Assembly: GCF_902686445.1 (NCBI RefSeq)
Contig: NC_062217.1
Span: forward strand, 172,898,598-172,962,597
Origin: Sciurus carolinensis
Taxonomy: Eukaryota > Chordata > Mammalia > Rodentia > Sciuridae
DNA length: 64,000 bases
Direction of reading: 5' to 3'
Part shown: piece after piece, positions 47,726 to 58,889 of the stretch
Layout: every line of letters starts with the position of its first letter
How positions within the stretch are numbered: the stretch's first letter is position 1
Position numbers and translations under genes: made by a program
Notes under the pieces: model-generated
Database searches by the model: none
What the model saw: the letters and a program-made list of their open reading frames with translations, nothing else
What the model was told of the DNA's origin: nothing

Positions 47726-47865
47726 TCTCCATGTACTAAGCAAAAGTGAATGCAAGACACAATAGTAAGTTAAATTAAAAAAATAATGAACAGTGTCTCC
47801 ATGTACTAAGCAAAAGTGAATGCAAGTCACAATAGTAAGTTAAATTAAAAAAATAATGAACAGTG
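47726..47865 (+). repeat. Two-copy 70-bp tandem duplication
   Basis: Unit 1 is 47,726-47,795 and unit 2 is 47,796-47,865. By eye they differ at one position (aagacac in unit 1, aagtcac in unit 2). The near identity against the heavily diverged surroundings implies a recent duplication. Unit content is A-rich and without recognisable function. Confidence 0.95.
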
Positions 47866-47875
47866 CAATCTGGCA

Positions 47876-48780
47876 TTTGGAAGCAGGAGAGCTTTCTCAG
47901 TAAACAACAGCAAACAAAAGAAGAAAACAACAAACAGCATCAACATAGCAACCACATATGCCTTCAAAACTTCTGAGATCAAAAAACTCATGATGTTCAA
48001 AACTTCGAACGTGAACAATCAGTTGGGAAAATTGTATTTCAAACTGGTATGAGACACCAGGACCAGCTTCTTTAATATACCAAAATGCCTACGTGTTCAT
48101 TGAAAATAGTCTGAGACCCCAAGTGATAACCAGGATATTTACCAAAAGGCAAACACAAAGTGATAAGTGTGATTCACTGGCCCAAACTTACAAGTCATCA
48201 AATAATTAAAGATTAAAAGAAGAGATCCTGTTTGCCACCCATTGAATGAACAGGAATTTTAAATGCATATTTTAAAGTACCAACCAGGGTGCAGTTGGGG
48301 AGAGCTCTTATCTTGCTGCTGCAGTATCCATTAGGGGAAAGGATTGCCACAGGTGACCAAGAGCCACCAACCCACTTCTTCTGACCTACCCAGACATCCT
48401 CCTCCTGGAAACTGCCAGAAACAGGGGCAGGGCTTCACGCCTGAACATGCTGCTTGCCGTGTTACTTGTAACAGCAAAACATCGGCCTGTCGAAGATCCC
48501 ACACCCGGGAAGCAGACCAATTCATTCCCCCAAAGCCAACTGTGCAGCTCCCAGGATCCTCTCACAGAGAGCTTCTAATACGTGGGAAACTCAAGAATAA
48601 TGTGAACAGGGCAGATCCAGGTTTCAGGACCCGAAGACTGCAGCTCGTGTGGCCTCTGAGAGGCGGTCAACCTCTCCAGCGCCAGACGGAGGCCCACGCA
48701 GGTCAGGGCCTGCAGGATGAAGCCTCTTCTGCTTCACAGACGACATCTCTGAATATTCAATTATGAAACTTTAGGAAAAC
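47876..48780 (+). mobile_element. L1/HAL1-like 3' fragment
   Basis: The order 'ttgccacccattgaatgaac', 'accagggtgcagttgggg', then 'tctgacctacccagacatc', 'ctcctcctggaaactgcc' and 'ccgtgttacttgtaacagc' parallels the L1/HAL1 3' sequence (gacccagcaattccacttc, gttatttataatagcaaaa). More GC-rich than the neighbouring L1 pieces. Diverged; the subfamily is uncertain. Confidence 0.5.
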
Positions 48781-51285
48781 AATACCAAAAAAACGTACCG
48801 TTCAAAAGGACCTGAAACGGAGCTACAGAATGTTAACTTTGGGTATTCAAATAATGGCTGACATGTCCTCTTCTTTTATGATTCATTAGTTTAAAACAAA
48901 ACCAAATTTTAAGTAAGGAAGAAAAGTGGGGTAGAAGAGAGAGGGAACTAGAAAATTCCAGGCAGAAAGGATAGAGCGAGCCAGGACTTAGAGAGCTGGT
49001 CTTTGAGGTACCGGTAGTACAGGAGGTGGCGGGGGACAGGCGTGCAGAGCTCTCTCGCCACATGAACGGCAAGCTCAGCACTGTTGAAACAAGGACGTAC
49101 TCTGTGCCTGCAGCTGCCCTGCTCCCTTCCGTCGGTGGATAGAAAGGATGGTGGCAGAGTGTGCGGTCAGAGGGACCTGGGCATCCATGGCCCTCTGAGA
49201 TGTGACTGCCTCCAAGTGTCCAGCTCCAACTATTCCCTGAAAGTGGACTGCCTTCAAGTCAACAGGAAGGGAGGTCCCTGCTAGTTTGGAAGTGAGCAGG
49301 AGAGGGAAATTCCAGATCCTGTATGTTCCATGGTGCAAATGGCCCTGGGTGGAATTCAGACTGTGAGGGGCCCTGAGCAGCTCAGCACAGAAGACGGGTG
49401 TGTGGGGAGGAAAGGTGGCTTCTTAGCACAGTAGCCAGGTTTGTGAGATGGTGGAGCCTCTTTTCTTATGCACAAGCCTGAGGAATCATTAGGTTTTCCA
49501 CACGGCTTTTCCAATTCAAAAACTCTCAAAATGGTCAAGGAAACACTTGGCAGATCCACACTCACTTATATTTCAGGGTCAATTTTTGACCACCTGAGAT
49601 TCCAACAGGAGACCAGAAATTAGGAGAGGAGGGAAAGGCAAGAAAAGCATTTTCAAGGAAATAAATCCTTCCCCATCATTTACCCTAAAGAAATCTAATT
49701 ATTTTTATTCTCTCATAACCTTTGCTATTCAAAAGGTAAAAATAGGAAAAAATTAATTTTATTAGCAAAATTTACTAGATTAATATGACTAAGAACTCCA
49801 CATAAAATGTTAGCATTAAATATTAAAATATATTAATAAAATAGTAGATTATTAAAGCCTAATATTTAATATACCACATTAATTGGGGGAATTTTGTCAG
49901 TTTAAGGATAAAAGAGAAACCAGAAGATTCCAGTGGCCTTCAAGAAGCAGGATGCCAACGGCCAGCAGATTGAGCTCCACTCAGAAGTCAGAGAAGGGTC
50001 CCCACAGTCGGGTCCCCACAGTTGGGTCCCGAGCCTGGGCGCAGGCAGAGGCGTCTTCACTCGCGGTGGGCAGAGCTGAAGTCAGCACAGGAGGTGAAGG
50101 CCAGGGTGGGCAGCAGTGGGCACAGCCGCCACCCGGGCCTCAAGGGGCAGAGGAGGCAGGGGCAGCGCTGTGCCCCCATTAACCCACCCCAGGTTTGAGG
50201 CCACTGGAGGGAGACAACATGCAGACAGCCTGCAGTGGACAGAGGTGGGGGAATCAGGACGGGCCTCCTGGTGTGCGTGAGTCCTGGGCACGTGCTGCCT
50301 GCCCGGATGTTTGCAAACCTGCCTCTGTGGCTGCTCTGCCACCAACCTCTTAACCCCTGTTCTCCCATGGAGAGAGGGAGGTGACGCAGGGCCACACACA
50401 GGCAGGTGGAAGCCACATCTCTGCGCTGGCTCTGCCACGGATACCTGGGGACATGGGGAAAGCCCTTCCTGCTGGGCCTACAACTGACTGGCCAGGGATT
50501 CCCGAGGCCCCTTCCACTCCGCCCCCTCACGGGTGCATGCAGTTAATGCTGAGCTCATGGACACGTGTACCTGTCACCAGCACAGGTGTCTCAGCGCTTC
50601 CCACCCCAGTCAGGGACCCGGCAGTGTTGGAGACACGTTCTCCTCTCCCCTGGAGCCTGCAACTGCTTCCAGCCGGTGGAGGCAGAGGCTCCTGGTTATC
50701 CCGCAACGCACAGCGCGGCCCCTCCCAGGGAAGCACTCAGCTCCAAACGTCAAGCATTCCGGGGTCGAGAAACCTGACTTCGGTGTGGAAGTGGTTTTTG
50801 ATTTATGTTCCTTGTAAACCCTTGAAAGGAGGGTGCCATCATTTTAGTATGAAAAACCAGGACTTGTGGCTTAGCAGCTGGATCAGTTCTGCCAGAACCA
50901 CCAAAGCCAAGTCTTGTGGGACGCAACAGAAACGTCATCTCACAGTTCCGGGGCTGCAAGACCGAGGTCAAAGTGCTACCCTCTCTCCCTGCTGTGTAGA
51001 TGGCCAAGTTCTCCCAGTGTCCTCACAAATATAGTCGTATTGTGAGGGCTGGACCTCAGCTTGTGACCTGGAGGAACACTATTTAACAACAGGGATGTGG
51101 GGAGAATAAATAAGACAGGAATCCCCACACGAGGGGCTCAGTGCAAGGGCAACTCAGAGATGTGAGCAGGGGGGGAGGGGTGGGGAGCTCAGGAGGGAGG
51201 CATGAGCACAGCCAGGGAGGGATGCCAGGCTCAGCCAAGTGCCAGGCAGAGAGAGAGCCTTAAATATCTGTCTGCTGAGGAGCAT
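48781..51285. other. Unassigned stretch
   Basis: The first part is mixed, 49,660-49,890 is extremely AT-rich (TTAAT/ATTAA-dense), and 49,990-51,050 is GC-rich with overlapping long frames (up to 217 codons) but no domain. A 14-bp unit 'ggtccccacagt' repeats about 2.5 times at 49,997-50,031. A G-quadruplex-type run is at 51,169-51,185. Confidence 0.4.
51169..51185 (+). other. Predicted G-quadruplex motif
   Basis: The run is G7-A-G4-T-G4, which provides four G-triplets with one-base loops. This is a canonical high-stability intramolecular quadruplex motif by pattern alone. Confidence 0.6.
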
Positions 51286-51800
51286 TGCCCCTTATCTTCT
51301 CTACTTGACAACAGGACATGACGTGTTGCATGTATCAGCATGTCATTACTTTTTATGACTGAGTGGTATTCCAGTGTGTGAAAATGAACATTTAGTTCAT
51401 GAGTTCATCAATGAATGTCCATTTGGGTTGCTTTCGCTTTGGGGCTGTTATGAATAATGTTGCAATAAACATTTAGGTACCAATTTTCTGTGGATGTATG
51501 TTTTCTATTATGTATGAACCTAGGGATGGAATTGTGGGGTTAGGGTAAAGCTGTGTTTAACTTTTTGTAGAACTGCTAAACCATTTCCCAAAACCACCTT
51601 GCTATTTTACATTTTCACTAGCAATATATACGTCTCCCAATTTCTCCATATCTTGATCAATAGTTGATATTCATGTTTTGATTAGAGCTCTTCCAGCAAA
51701 TGTGAATTAAGATCTTATTATGATTTTGACTTAAATTTACTTTATAATAAATACTGTTGAGCACTGTTAAGAAAAAATAAAATTTAAATTAAAAATTTAA
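51286..51800 (-). mobile_element. L1 3' region (antisense)
   Basis: The order 'tgactgagtggtattccag', 'catgagttcatcaatgaatg', 'tccatttgggttgctttc', 'gaataatgttgcaataaac' and 'ctaaaccatttcccaaaacc' is the antisense L1 3' end, including the complement of the region that ends ORF2. An A-rich run at 51,770-51,810 follows. Confidence 0.85.
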
Positions 51801-52079
51801 AAAAAAACATGACTAAAAGTCATGTGTATTTTTATCTATATGTGTGCACACCTCTCTTCAGAAGACACTGGGGAGAAAAGATCTTAGAAAATGGACCTTC
51901 TAAGGGTTGTGATTTCATAAGAGGCCTTGCCACAGACGATTCATTTCTTAACTCCTCAAATGTTTTGGAGGCACAATTAATCTGTGTCATTGTTCTTTTC
52001 ACAAGAAACACACCCAGGCTTGAAGTGAGAGACACACCTCATGGGCTCATTCAGTTCCACTGTAACACTTAGGTGAACT
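51801..52079. other. Unassigned sequence
   Basis: An 87-codon + frame has no recognised domain. Nothing else is seen. Confidence 0.4.
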
Positions 52080-52880
52080 CTTCATTGAAGAAAATAAGTA
52101 GTCAAAACATATCAGATATAAAAACCTACCGTGAATTTGCAGAGAAGAATTTTTAACATATGCTTATTTTTTAAAATATACATGAAAATATCACACAGTG
52201 ATCGTACAAATATATCAAACAGCAATCCTAATTATTGTTACAGCTTTATTAACAAAATCAAGAATCCCACACCTTGAAGTTTGTATCACTTGCCAACATT
52301 GCTTTATAGGCTAAATCTCACAATTTTTAACACGTTTGCCCTTGGTACAAAAAACACCAATAATGTGTGTGTTACTGCTGCTGGTCCAGCATTTATGGCA
52401 CACGTGAAAAGTTGCATTTAAATTAGAAATGCTAAAATTAATATTTATTGACTTCATGTTTCATTATCATTAGAAATTAGTTTGTTCTTGGGTAAACAGT
52501 TTATAGCGAGATATAAATATGTTCCATTGACCTATTAACTGGCCCAATATATTATGGAGTTATTGACAGCAGCAGTAAAATTTACTAACAGCTATTAAAG
52601 CTTTTAACATACTTGATATGCCTCTGTCTCCATAATACCCAAGAATTAGGTGGGGGTGTTTTTTTTAAGGATAATCTGCTGCTGATATTAAATTCTTCCA
52701 AGATTTTAATATATTGTCTAAGTTTATGGGTCATAAAATAAACCTAGAGCTTACAAAAATTTACATGACAATATTTTTTTTTTAGAAAAGGGCATGTAAA
52801 TTTTAGTACAGTACGAATGATGATATAAACCAGTAGAACACATAAAAAAAAAGTTCCCCAAACTGCATTAAAGGAGTATT
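52080..52880. promoter_or_regulatory. Candidate highly conserved AT-rich regulatory element
   Basis: About 800 bases of AT-rich, repeat-free sequence with many developmental-factor cores: ATTGTT (SOX-type, 52,234-52,239), TTTATGG (HOX/CDX-type, 52,392-52,398), CACGTG E-box (52,401-52,406), GTAAACA (forkhead, 52,492-52,498), and many ATTA/TAAT cores between 52,420 and 52,620. No frame of size. In texture it is the strongest enhancer candidate of the window. Not tested for conservation. Confidence 0.45.
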
Positions 52881-54164
52881 CAGGGTCTTATTTAACACAC
52901 GGAGCCCACAAGCTGGCTGAGAAGGCCAGTGTGCAGGCAGTACCCAGGAAATCACCACGGCTCACTGCAAACTGGACAAACCGGACGAGGAAGAAAGTCA
53001 GAGTGCAGGTCAGGTGGCCAGACATGGCCCAGGGTCCAGCCTGGCCCTTGGAGGCTTTCCTGGAGGAACAGACCTGAGTTTGGAGTTCCCGGAGTACACA
53101 GGCCGTTTGGATCATCTTCTCCCTGTGGAATCTGGGCCCAAGGCTTTTGGCTTGAAGCATGTGAATTACAGGCTACCCATGCAGTTGTCCCCCAGCTGCC
53201 CAGAGGTGGACGGGTGGACAGCCGAGTCTGTGTGGAGCTAGGCCTGCAGCCTCCTCTGCCCATGGAGCCTCTGGCCATCACAGACGTGATGATCTGGGTC
53301 ATCCCAGATTCCTGTGGAAACCTCCACTAAGTTAACCCACCACTGATGTCCCTGCAAAGGCCCAGTTAAGATCCCTTCTGTCCTGTACTGTCCCTTTCCA
53401 AATATGGTTCAGCATCCAGGAGAATGGCTGTGGAAGTCTCTTTGGGGGCCCCCATGGGACCTTCTGCGGGCTGGAGTGCAGTCAGAGCTGGGCAAGGCAG
53501 GAGCACCACCCAACCTCAGAAGCATCCAGGAGACCTGCTGCCAGGTGCCTTAGCTCATCTAGGTCGCTGCCTAGCTGGGACGTGTGAGGGGTCCACAGTC
53601 AGAGGCTCGGCACCACCGTGCATGGCTGTGGTTCCCATGTGGACTGGGACATTCAGGCAGAAAGCCAGGGATAGTGAGCCTGCCCCAGGTGGGCCAGCAG
53701 CCCGCCTCTCTTCAGAAATGCAGGGCTCCTGGCTTCCTGTCCTTTAAGAGGCAGGTGCTCCTCGAGGGCTGCACCCAGCCTGGCAAGGACCCATCTGAGG
53801 GGCGGATGATGATGTGATGCAGCCCTGAGCCCCCTAGATGGGGCCTGGACTGTCCACCTCTGCAGGAAAAGGGAAATGGATGGCAGTCACAACTCCAGGC
53901 CTGGTATGGTTGGCGATGGCTGAGGATGTGAGGGAGCAGTAAGGTACAGAAAGACCAAGGGCCTCGGGAGCTTTGCCAGCTCATGCGAAGGTTTGCGTTG
54001 TCCCCACCTGGGTTAGGGAGAGGAGCAGAGGTGTGAGGCTGGCTGGTGAGGTGAGGGAGCCTAGTTCACCGTGTGCACACTACACACGTGTGTGGGATGG
54101 AGATGGGAAACTCAGCACCGGGGACACACACAGGATTCTGAAAGATCCCTGAGAACGTGTGCCT
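52881..54164. other. GC-rich unassigned sequence
   Basis: Overlapping frames of up to 133 codons on both strands, none with a recognised domain. No repeats are recognised. Confidence 0.4.
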
Positions 54165-54612
54165 GAGTGTGCACGTGGGTTGGGTGAATGCTGCCTTCCT
54201 TCAAGATGTCAGGTCCTGTGAATTGCTTTCATGTGGCAAAGACTTTGCAAATGGGATCAGGTTAAGGATCACGAGGTAAAAGGACTGTCCAGATTATCTG
54301 TGTGGACCCCAAATGCAATCACAGGGATCAGCGCGAGAAGGGGCAGAGGAGGGCCTGTGACCTCACAGACAGAGATGGGACTGACAGGGCCACAGATCAA
54401 CTGCAATGCCAGCAGCTCCAGAGCTGAAGAGGCAAACACGGATCCTCCCTGGAACCTTCAGGGCCAGCCCAGCCCAGCCCAGCCACCCTGACTTTGGACC
54501 AGTGATACTGATTTCATGTTTCTGACTCCCAGAACTTAAGAGAACACATTCCTGTTGTTTCAAGGCACTGGGTTTGTTGTAATTTGTCATAGCAGCCACA
54601 GGAAGCAAACAC
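54165..54612 (+). mobile_element. MLT1-type solo LTR
   Basis: The MLT1 order is visible: 'caaagactttgcaaatggg' and 'atcaggttaaggatcacgag' (the 'gcagatgtaattaggttaagg' position), 'gattatctgtgtggacccc', 'aatgcaatcacaggg', then the 3' part 'gatttcatgtttctgactcc' 'cagaacttaagagaac' and 'ttgttgtaatttgtcatagc' 'agccacaggaagc'. A (CAGCC)n patch at 54,463-54,484 lies inside it. No internal coding region. Confidence 0.85.
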
Positions 54613-54626
54613 ACACGGCACAGGCT

Positions 54627-54628
<2 letters not shown>

Positions 54629-54662
<34 letters not shown>
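54629..54662 (+). repeat. (TG)17 microsatellite
   Basis: Perfect TG dinucleotide run of 17 units, 16 bases after the MLT1 end. Likely polymorphic. Confidence 0.98.
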
Positions 54663-54665
<3 letters not shown>

Positions 54666-56456
54666 ACTTTCAGGTTTTGTTGTGTTGGCCGTTGTGGCTT
54701 TGGTGTGTTTGGGTGATTTTGAACCACAGGCAATGAGAACTCAGCCCTGAGTCACAGTGAGGAAGGTGGTGCGGAGTGGGCCCTCCCTTCCCAGTTGGCA
54801 GAAGAGACGGCATGAAGGAAGTCACTGAGCCAGGAGAGACCCTGCAGAGGCGGGTCTGTGAAGGAAGCAGTTTTCTTGGTGCACATGGCCAAAACGGCTG
54901 CCCAGGCTGGGCGAGGAGAGGGTGGACCAGGAGCCTCAGGGTCAGGTTGTTTTCTTACACAGACTTGATGGAAGCACTCAGAGGAGACTTTCTGCAGGCC
55001 AGCCACTGACCCTACCTGGTCCCTGTCCTTTTCTGGCAGCAATCTTGGCCTCAACATATCTCTGAGATTTTTAATGCAGAAAGATGTAAACCCTGCTTCA
55101 CCCAAGAGCGTGGAAATCTTAGTTTTCTCTTTTTTATCTCTGGCTATCAAAAGTCACCTGCTAACAATGCATTTCTGTTGTAGGTACGTTTGCTTGTCCA
55201 CAATAGGACTCGGGATCACTGTGCTTAGTTGTCCGCCCCTGAGATGCCACAGGCTCAGGGTGCTGCTGAGGACACGGCAGTGGCTGGTCACTGCAAGCAG
55301 GTCCAGGGCCAGTGGCAACTCCTGGATCTTTCCTGGTGCTTCGCCCAGAGGCCCCACGTCAACCAACTGACTTCACAAGGACATCTGTGCCTCTGGGTGC
55401 TGAGACCTTTCTGCTCACTGTATAAGGTGGCAGACTCCCTCAGGATTGTAGTTAGACCTTCAGCTATTTAATGCCTCAACCCAAGAAATTCTCTGATGAA
55501 AACAACAAACAAACAAACAAAAAATCCCTCATACATGAACACAAAACAGAAGGAAAACCCACTGGGAATTCGCCAGGGTCCCAGCGGGGAACAGATGGCT
55601 CACTCACCAAGAATCCAAGAGAGCTTATTTATGAGGGACCTAATTACAAGGGTGAGCGTGGCAGCGCCTCCAAGCCACCAGGGAGGTTGCTCGGGCTCCC
55701 CGCGATGGAGCCAGCGCCACCTTGGGCCCCGAGGGACCACGAGAGGGAGCCGCGGTGGCCAGAGCTGGGGACGAGAGAGGAGGGGCACAGCAAGCCTACT
55801 TGCAGGAAAGAGGGTGGACCAGCCAGGGGCACATCAGCAAGAGGTACCAAGGATGAACACACAGGTCACCATGTCTACCCAGGGTGGGCTGTGTCCACAG
55901 ACCAGAGTCCACGGCCATAACTCCAGGTTCAGCACATGGTTGAGAAGGATGAAGGGGGAATCTTGGGCATGAGCCCCATCTCCCTGCAGGGTGGTCAGCC
56001 GCCTGAGCCAGCAGGTGGACCGGGAGGAGACTCTGAGGAGGAAGAGAAGAGCAGGGAGGTGCTAACAGGTTCACAGTCAACACCAGACTGGAAGCTGAGC
56101 TCCAGGAGCTGCTGCTTGGACAGCACAGGGATGTCTGGTCCCCCGCATCCCACCTGTAGTAGTGCCCTTAGAAGAACCAGAACACATTTTTCTTTCTCAT
56201 GAAAAGCCTTTCAAAGTTACTGATGGCAGTCAGGACTGGTTGCTAGGAATCCACAGTGTGATTCCTGCTATTGTGTCTCATCCTTGACAAAGGCTGGGGC
56301 CAAACAACTCCGTCAAGTTCAAATACCCAACTTTCTCTTAGGATACTGGACTTTAGGGTAACATTTACATGTACCCTAACAGCAACCTGTCCAGTGACAT
56401 CACTGCTATTTTTCTTATTATATTTCATTTTGCTCCTTTTGAGTTTGGCTAAGAGG
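54663..56456. other. Unassigned sequence
   Basis: Frames of up to 158 codons (55,496-55,972, +) overlap another of 149 codons in a different phase. Neither has a domain. A (CAAA)n patch is at 55,500-55,521. A CTCF-like core CCAGCAGGTGGA (11 of 12) is at 56,008-56,019. Confidence 0.4.
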
Positions 56457-56795
56457 TTGGATTAGTCAGGGTGCTCAGAGAAAGCAGAGCCAATAAGGGA
56501 TACATATTTATTTATATATTGTAAGAAACTGGCTCCTACAATCATGGAGGCAGTGATGGTGGACAGCTGGACACCCTGGAGAACTGACAGTGACTACAGT
56601 TTCAGTTGGAAGCAGTTCTGCTGAAGACTACTCTTGCTCAGGGAGGCTGGTCTTTTGCACTGTGTGAGCCTTCAACTGATTGCATAAGGCCCATCCCCAA
56701 TCGAGAGGCCATTGTCTTGACTCAGTGGCCACTGAATTGAAAGTCAAACTCATCCGAAAACACTGTACAAGTTGACACATACATAACCATCAGAG
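56457..56795 (-). mobile_element. Ancient LTR (antisense)
   Basis: On the + strand the order is 'ttggattagtcagggtgctc', 'agagaaagcagagccaataa', 'tatttatttatatattg', 'agaaactggctcctac', 'aatcatggaggcagtg', then 'gccttcaactgattgcataa' 'ggcccatccc' and 'gtcaaactcatccgaaaac', ending 'aagttgacacatacataacc'. This is the complement of a common ERV-type LTR whose sense strand starts with 'ggttatgtatgtgtcaac'. I do not name the subfamily. Solo and non-coding. Confidence 0.7.
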
Positions 56796-56878
56796 AGGTA
56801 AAGAGGACGTAGCAACCAGTCAAGATGCCAGTCCATTGTTGGTCCGTTCTGTGAGAATTCAGACAGATCCACAATCTA
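56796..56878. other. Short unique segment before the A-rich run
   Basis: Possible 3' end of a retroposed sequence, since it runs directly into the oligo-A tract; no AATAAA signal is seen. Confidence 0.3.
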
Positions 56879-56919
56879 AAAAAAGAAAAAGAAAAAAAAA
56901 AAAAAAAAAAAAAAAAAAA
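56879..56919 (+). repeat. A-rich run of 41 bases
   Basis: Poly-A interrupted by two G residues near its start. It resembles a retroposon tail but no parent body is recognised upstream. Confidence 0.9.
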
Positions 56920-57359
56920 GGAAGAAGTTGGCAATCTAGAATGAAATCTAAGTAGCATAACAGCTATTTCCTGGGAGGTGGCTGCAGCCGTGCCTGACTG
57001 GTCACCGCCACCGGAGCTCCTGGGGCAGTGCTCCAACTAGTCACTAGTTTGCACAAATGTGCTGGAGACTTTGTCATGCTAAAATCCTCCCTCCATCCTT
57101 CGGTCACAGAGAGTCACATAATATACCAGGAGGTTGTTTGGTGTTGTCACCCACGGAGACAATTGGCATCAGAGTCCATCCCCTGGCCACACAAACAGAC
57201 GACTGTCCTGTGTTGCCCACTTGCTCCCTGTGCCGCCTACGTGATGTAGAGACTCCAACGCATCACGATTCCTTCTAGAAGCCAGTGGATAGCAGTGGTA
57301 AGATTTCTCCGGGTGACAGGGACTGGGAAATGGGATGCTTGCCTTGGTCCTCCTCAGAG
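56920..57359. other. Unassigned sequence
   Basis: No repeat or gene is recognised. Confidence 0.4.
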
Positions 57360-58340
57360 CCTGCCCTCCCTCGGGACTCCAAGATCCGACGTGGTGCTCC
57401 CACAGTGGAAGCGGAGGTCCCTGCACCCCTCGGTCAACGGTTGGCGGAGCCCAGGAAGGCTGGTCGCGGAGGGTCCATTGGAACCGCGGAGGGTCCTCTC
57501 GGGTCTAAAGGCGGCTAACTGCAACCCCCTGCCCCGTGCCTATTCTGCGGGGACGCTCCCTCCCCAACAGGGCTTGGAGAGGCGTGCCAACGAGTCCCCG
57601 GCAGAGGGCACTGGCTGGCGTCCCTGTGATGCGCGGTTTGTAGGGAATGAAAGCGCCTTTGGTTTCCTTTTGAATGCGCACCCAGTTGCCGACGTGACAC
57701 TACGGTTTCCTCGCTCAGCTTTGAAATATCGTAAACTCACAAAAGCTACCGTCGAGTTCAGAACAAACACAGGGGGTATGTTTAGTTATTTGTTTTTGTA
57801 GTAAAATAAAATATTTATCATCCGCAGACACCCACTGTGAACAAGGGGGAGGCCGGGGCGTTTCATCTGGCTGGTGTCATGTTTGACTTCCATTAGGGAT
57901 GGATTACAGACCTGTGGGTTTTCATGCATTCAGAAAGTCCACTTTGAACACTGATTTCAAAGCCGACAGGGGGTGCGAGGGATGTGAGAACACAGCTCTG
58001 GAGGAGGCGACCTGTTGCGTCCGGCGCGCACCTCGTGTTTGATAAGGCAGCCGGGGCTTCCCTGCGAGAGCGGGGCCGGGACGCGTCTCCCTTAACAAGG
58101 CGACTTTAAAGGGAGCGCCGGCGACGGCTCGCCACGCTTTCCTCCAGGTGTACACAATTAATTCAGTCTCCGATCCTGAGAAAACAGCCATTGTGTGCGC
58201 GCTCCCGCCGGCCGGCTCATCACAGGGAATGCCAAAGCATCCTCAGCCACCGGGGGCCGCGGCCACTCCTCCGCGCTCCAGGCAGGCCGCACTGCCGCAG
58301 CCGGTGCCCGCGCCAGGGAACCACAGAGGGCCAGGCTCAC
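57360..58340. promoter_or_regulatory. CpG-island-like segment, candidate regulatory element
   Basis: CpG is retained throughout. In 57,961-58,320 I count about 35 CpG in 360 bases, close to the number expected without CpG depletion. Within it AT-rich cores (ACAATTAATTC near 58,154; TTTAAAGGG near 58,105) interrupt the GC-rich blocks. Overlapping frames (168 codons at 57,295-57,801, others) have no domain, and no splice-framed exon is evident. Options are an orphan CpG island, an enhancer, or a distal promoter or first exon of an unrecognised transcript. Confidence 0.5.
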
Positions 58341-58847
58341 GTGGAGGATGGCCACCTTCCACCTGCCTCCAGCCCCACCCTCCCGGAGACCCAGAGCTGA
58401 GCGCCACGCCCAAGGACACTCTGGCACACGGCGTCCTCCTGTGATGCTTTTCCCTGAGAAGACAAGAATGGGGATCAGGCTGGCTGAAGAACGGGAAGGG
58501 CTGTCTGAGGAAGGAGCCCTGACAGGCCTCGCCATCCAGAGGGTGGAGCGTCATGGCGTGAGGTCCCTGGCTTCCTAGGGAGAGTTCTAACTCTCCTGGA
58601 AGGCCAGGAGCCAGCATCACTGCCAGCCTGGGGATCCTGGATGGGCAAGACCTGGAGGAGAAGGAATTAACCAATTAGTACAGCCATGGATGGGATGAGA
58701 AGACCCCTGGACCCTGCCTGAGAAGGCACCTCCCAGCCCACTGCCTAGGAAAGGGAGCGCATCAAAAGATATCTATGCAAATATGCCACTGCTTGCTTCA
58801 GCCTTCTAAGAAGATGTAGGGACAGTCCAGTTCTTGCCCAAAGCAGC
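58341..58847. other. Unassigned sequence
   Basis: GC-rich then mixed. The 127-codon + and 143-codon - frames are not recognisable. Confidence 0.4.
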
Positions 58848-58889
58848 ACCAAGAGGCACGTATTGTGCCTTCTTTATCCTCAACCTCCT
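58848..58889 (+). repeat. Inverted repeat, left arm
   Basis: This 42-base arm matches the reverse complement of 59,627-59,668 with two mismatches. Each arm itself contains a small hairpin (AGGCAC and GTGCCT around a 5-base loop). Confidence 0.9.
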
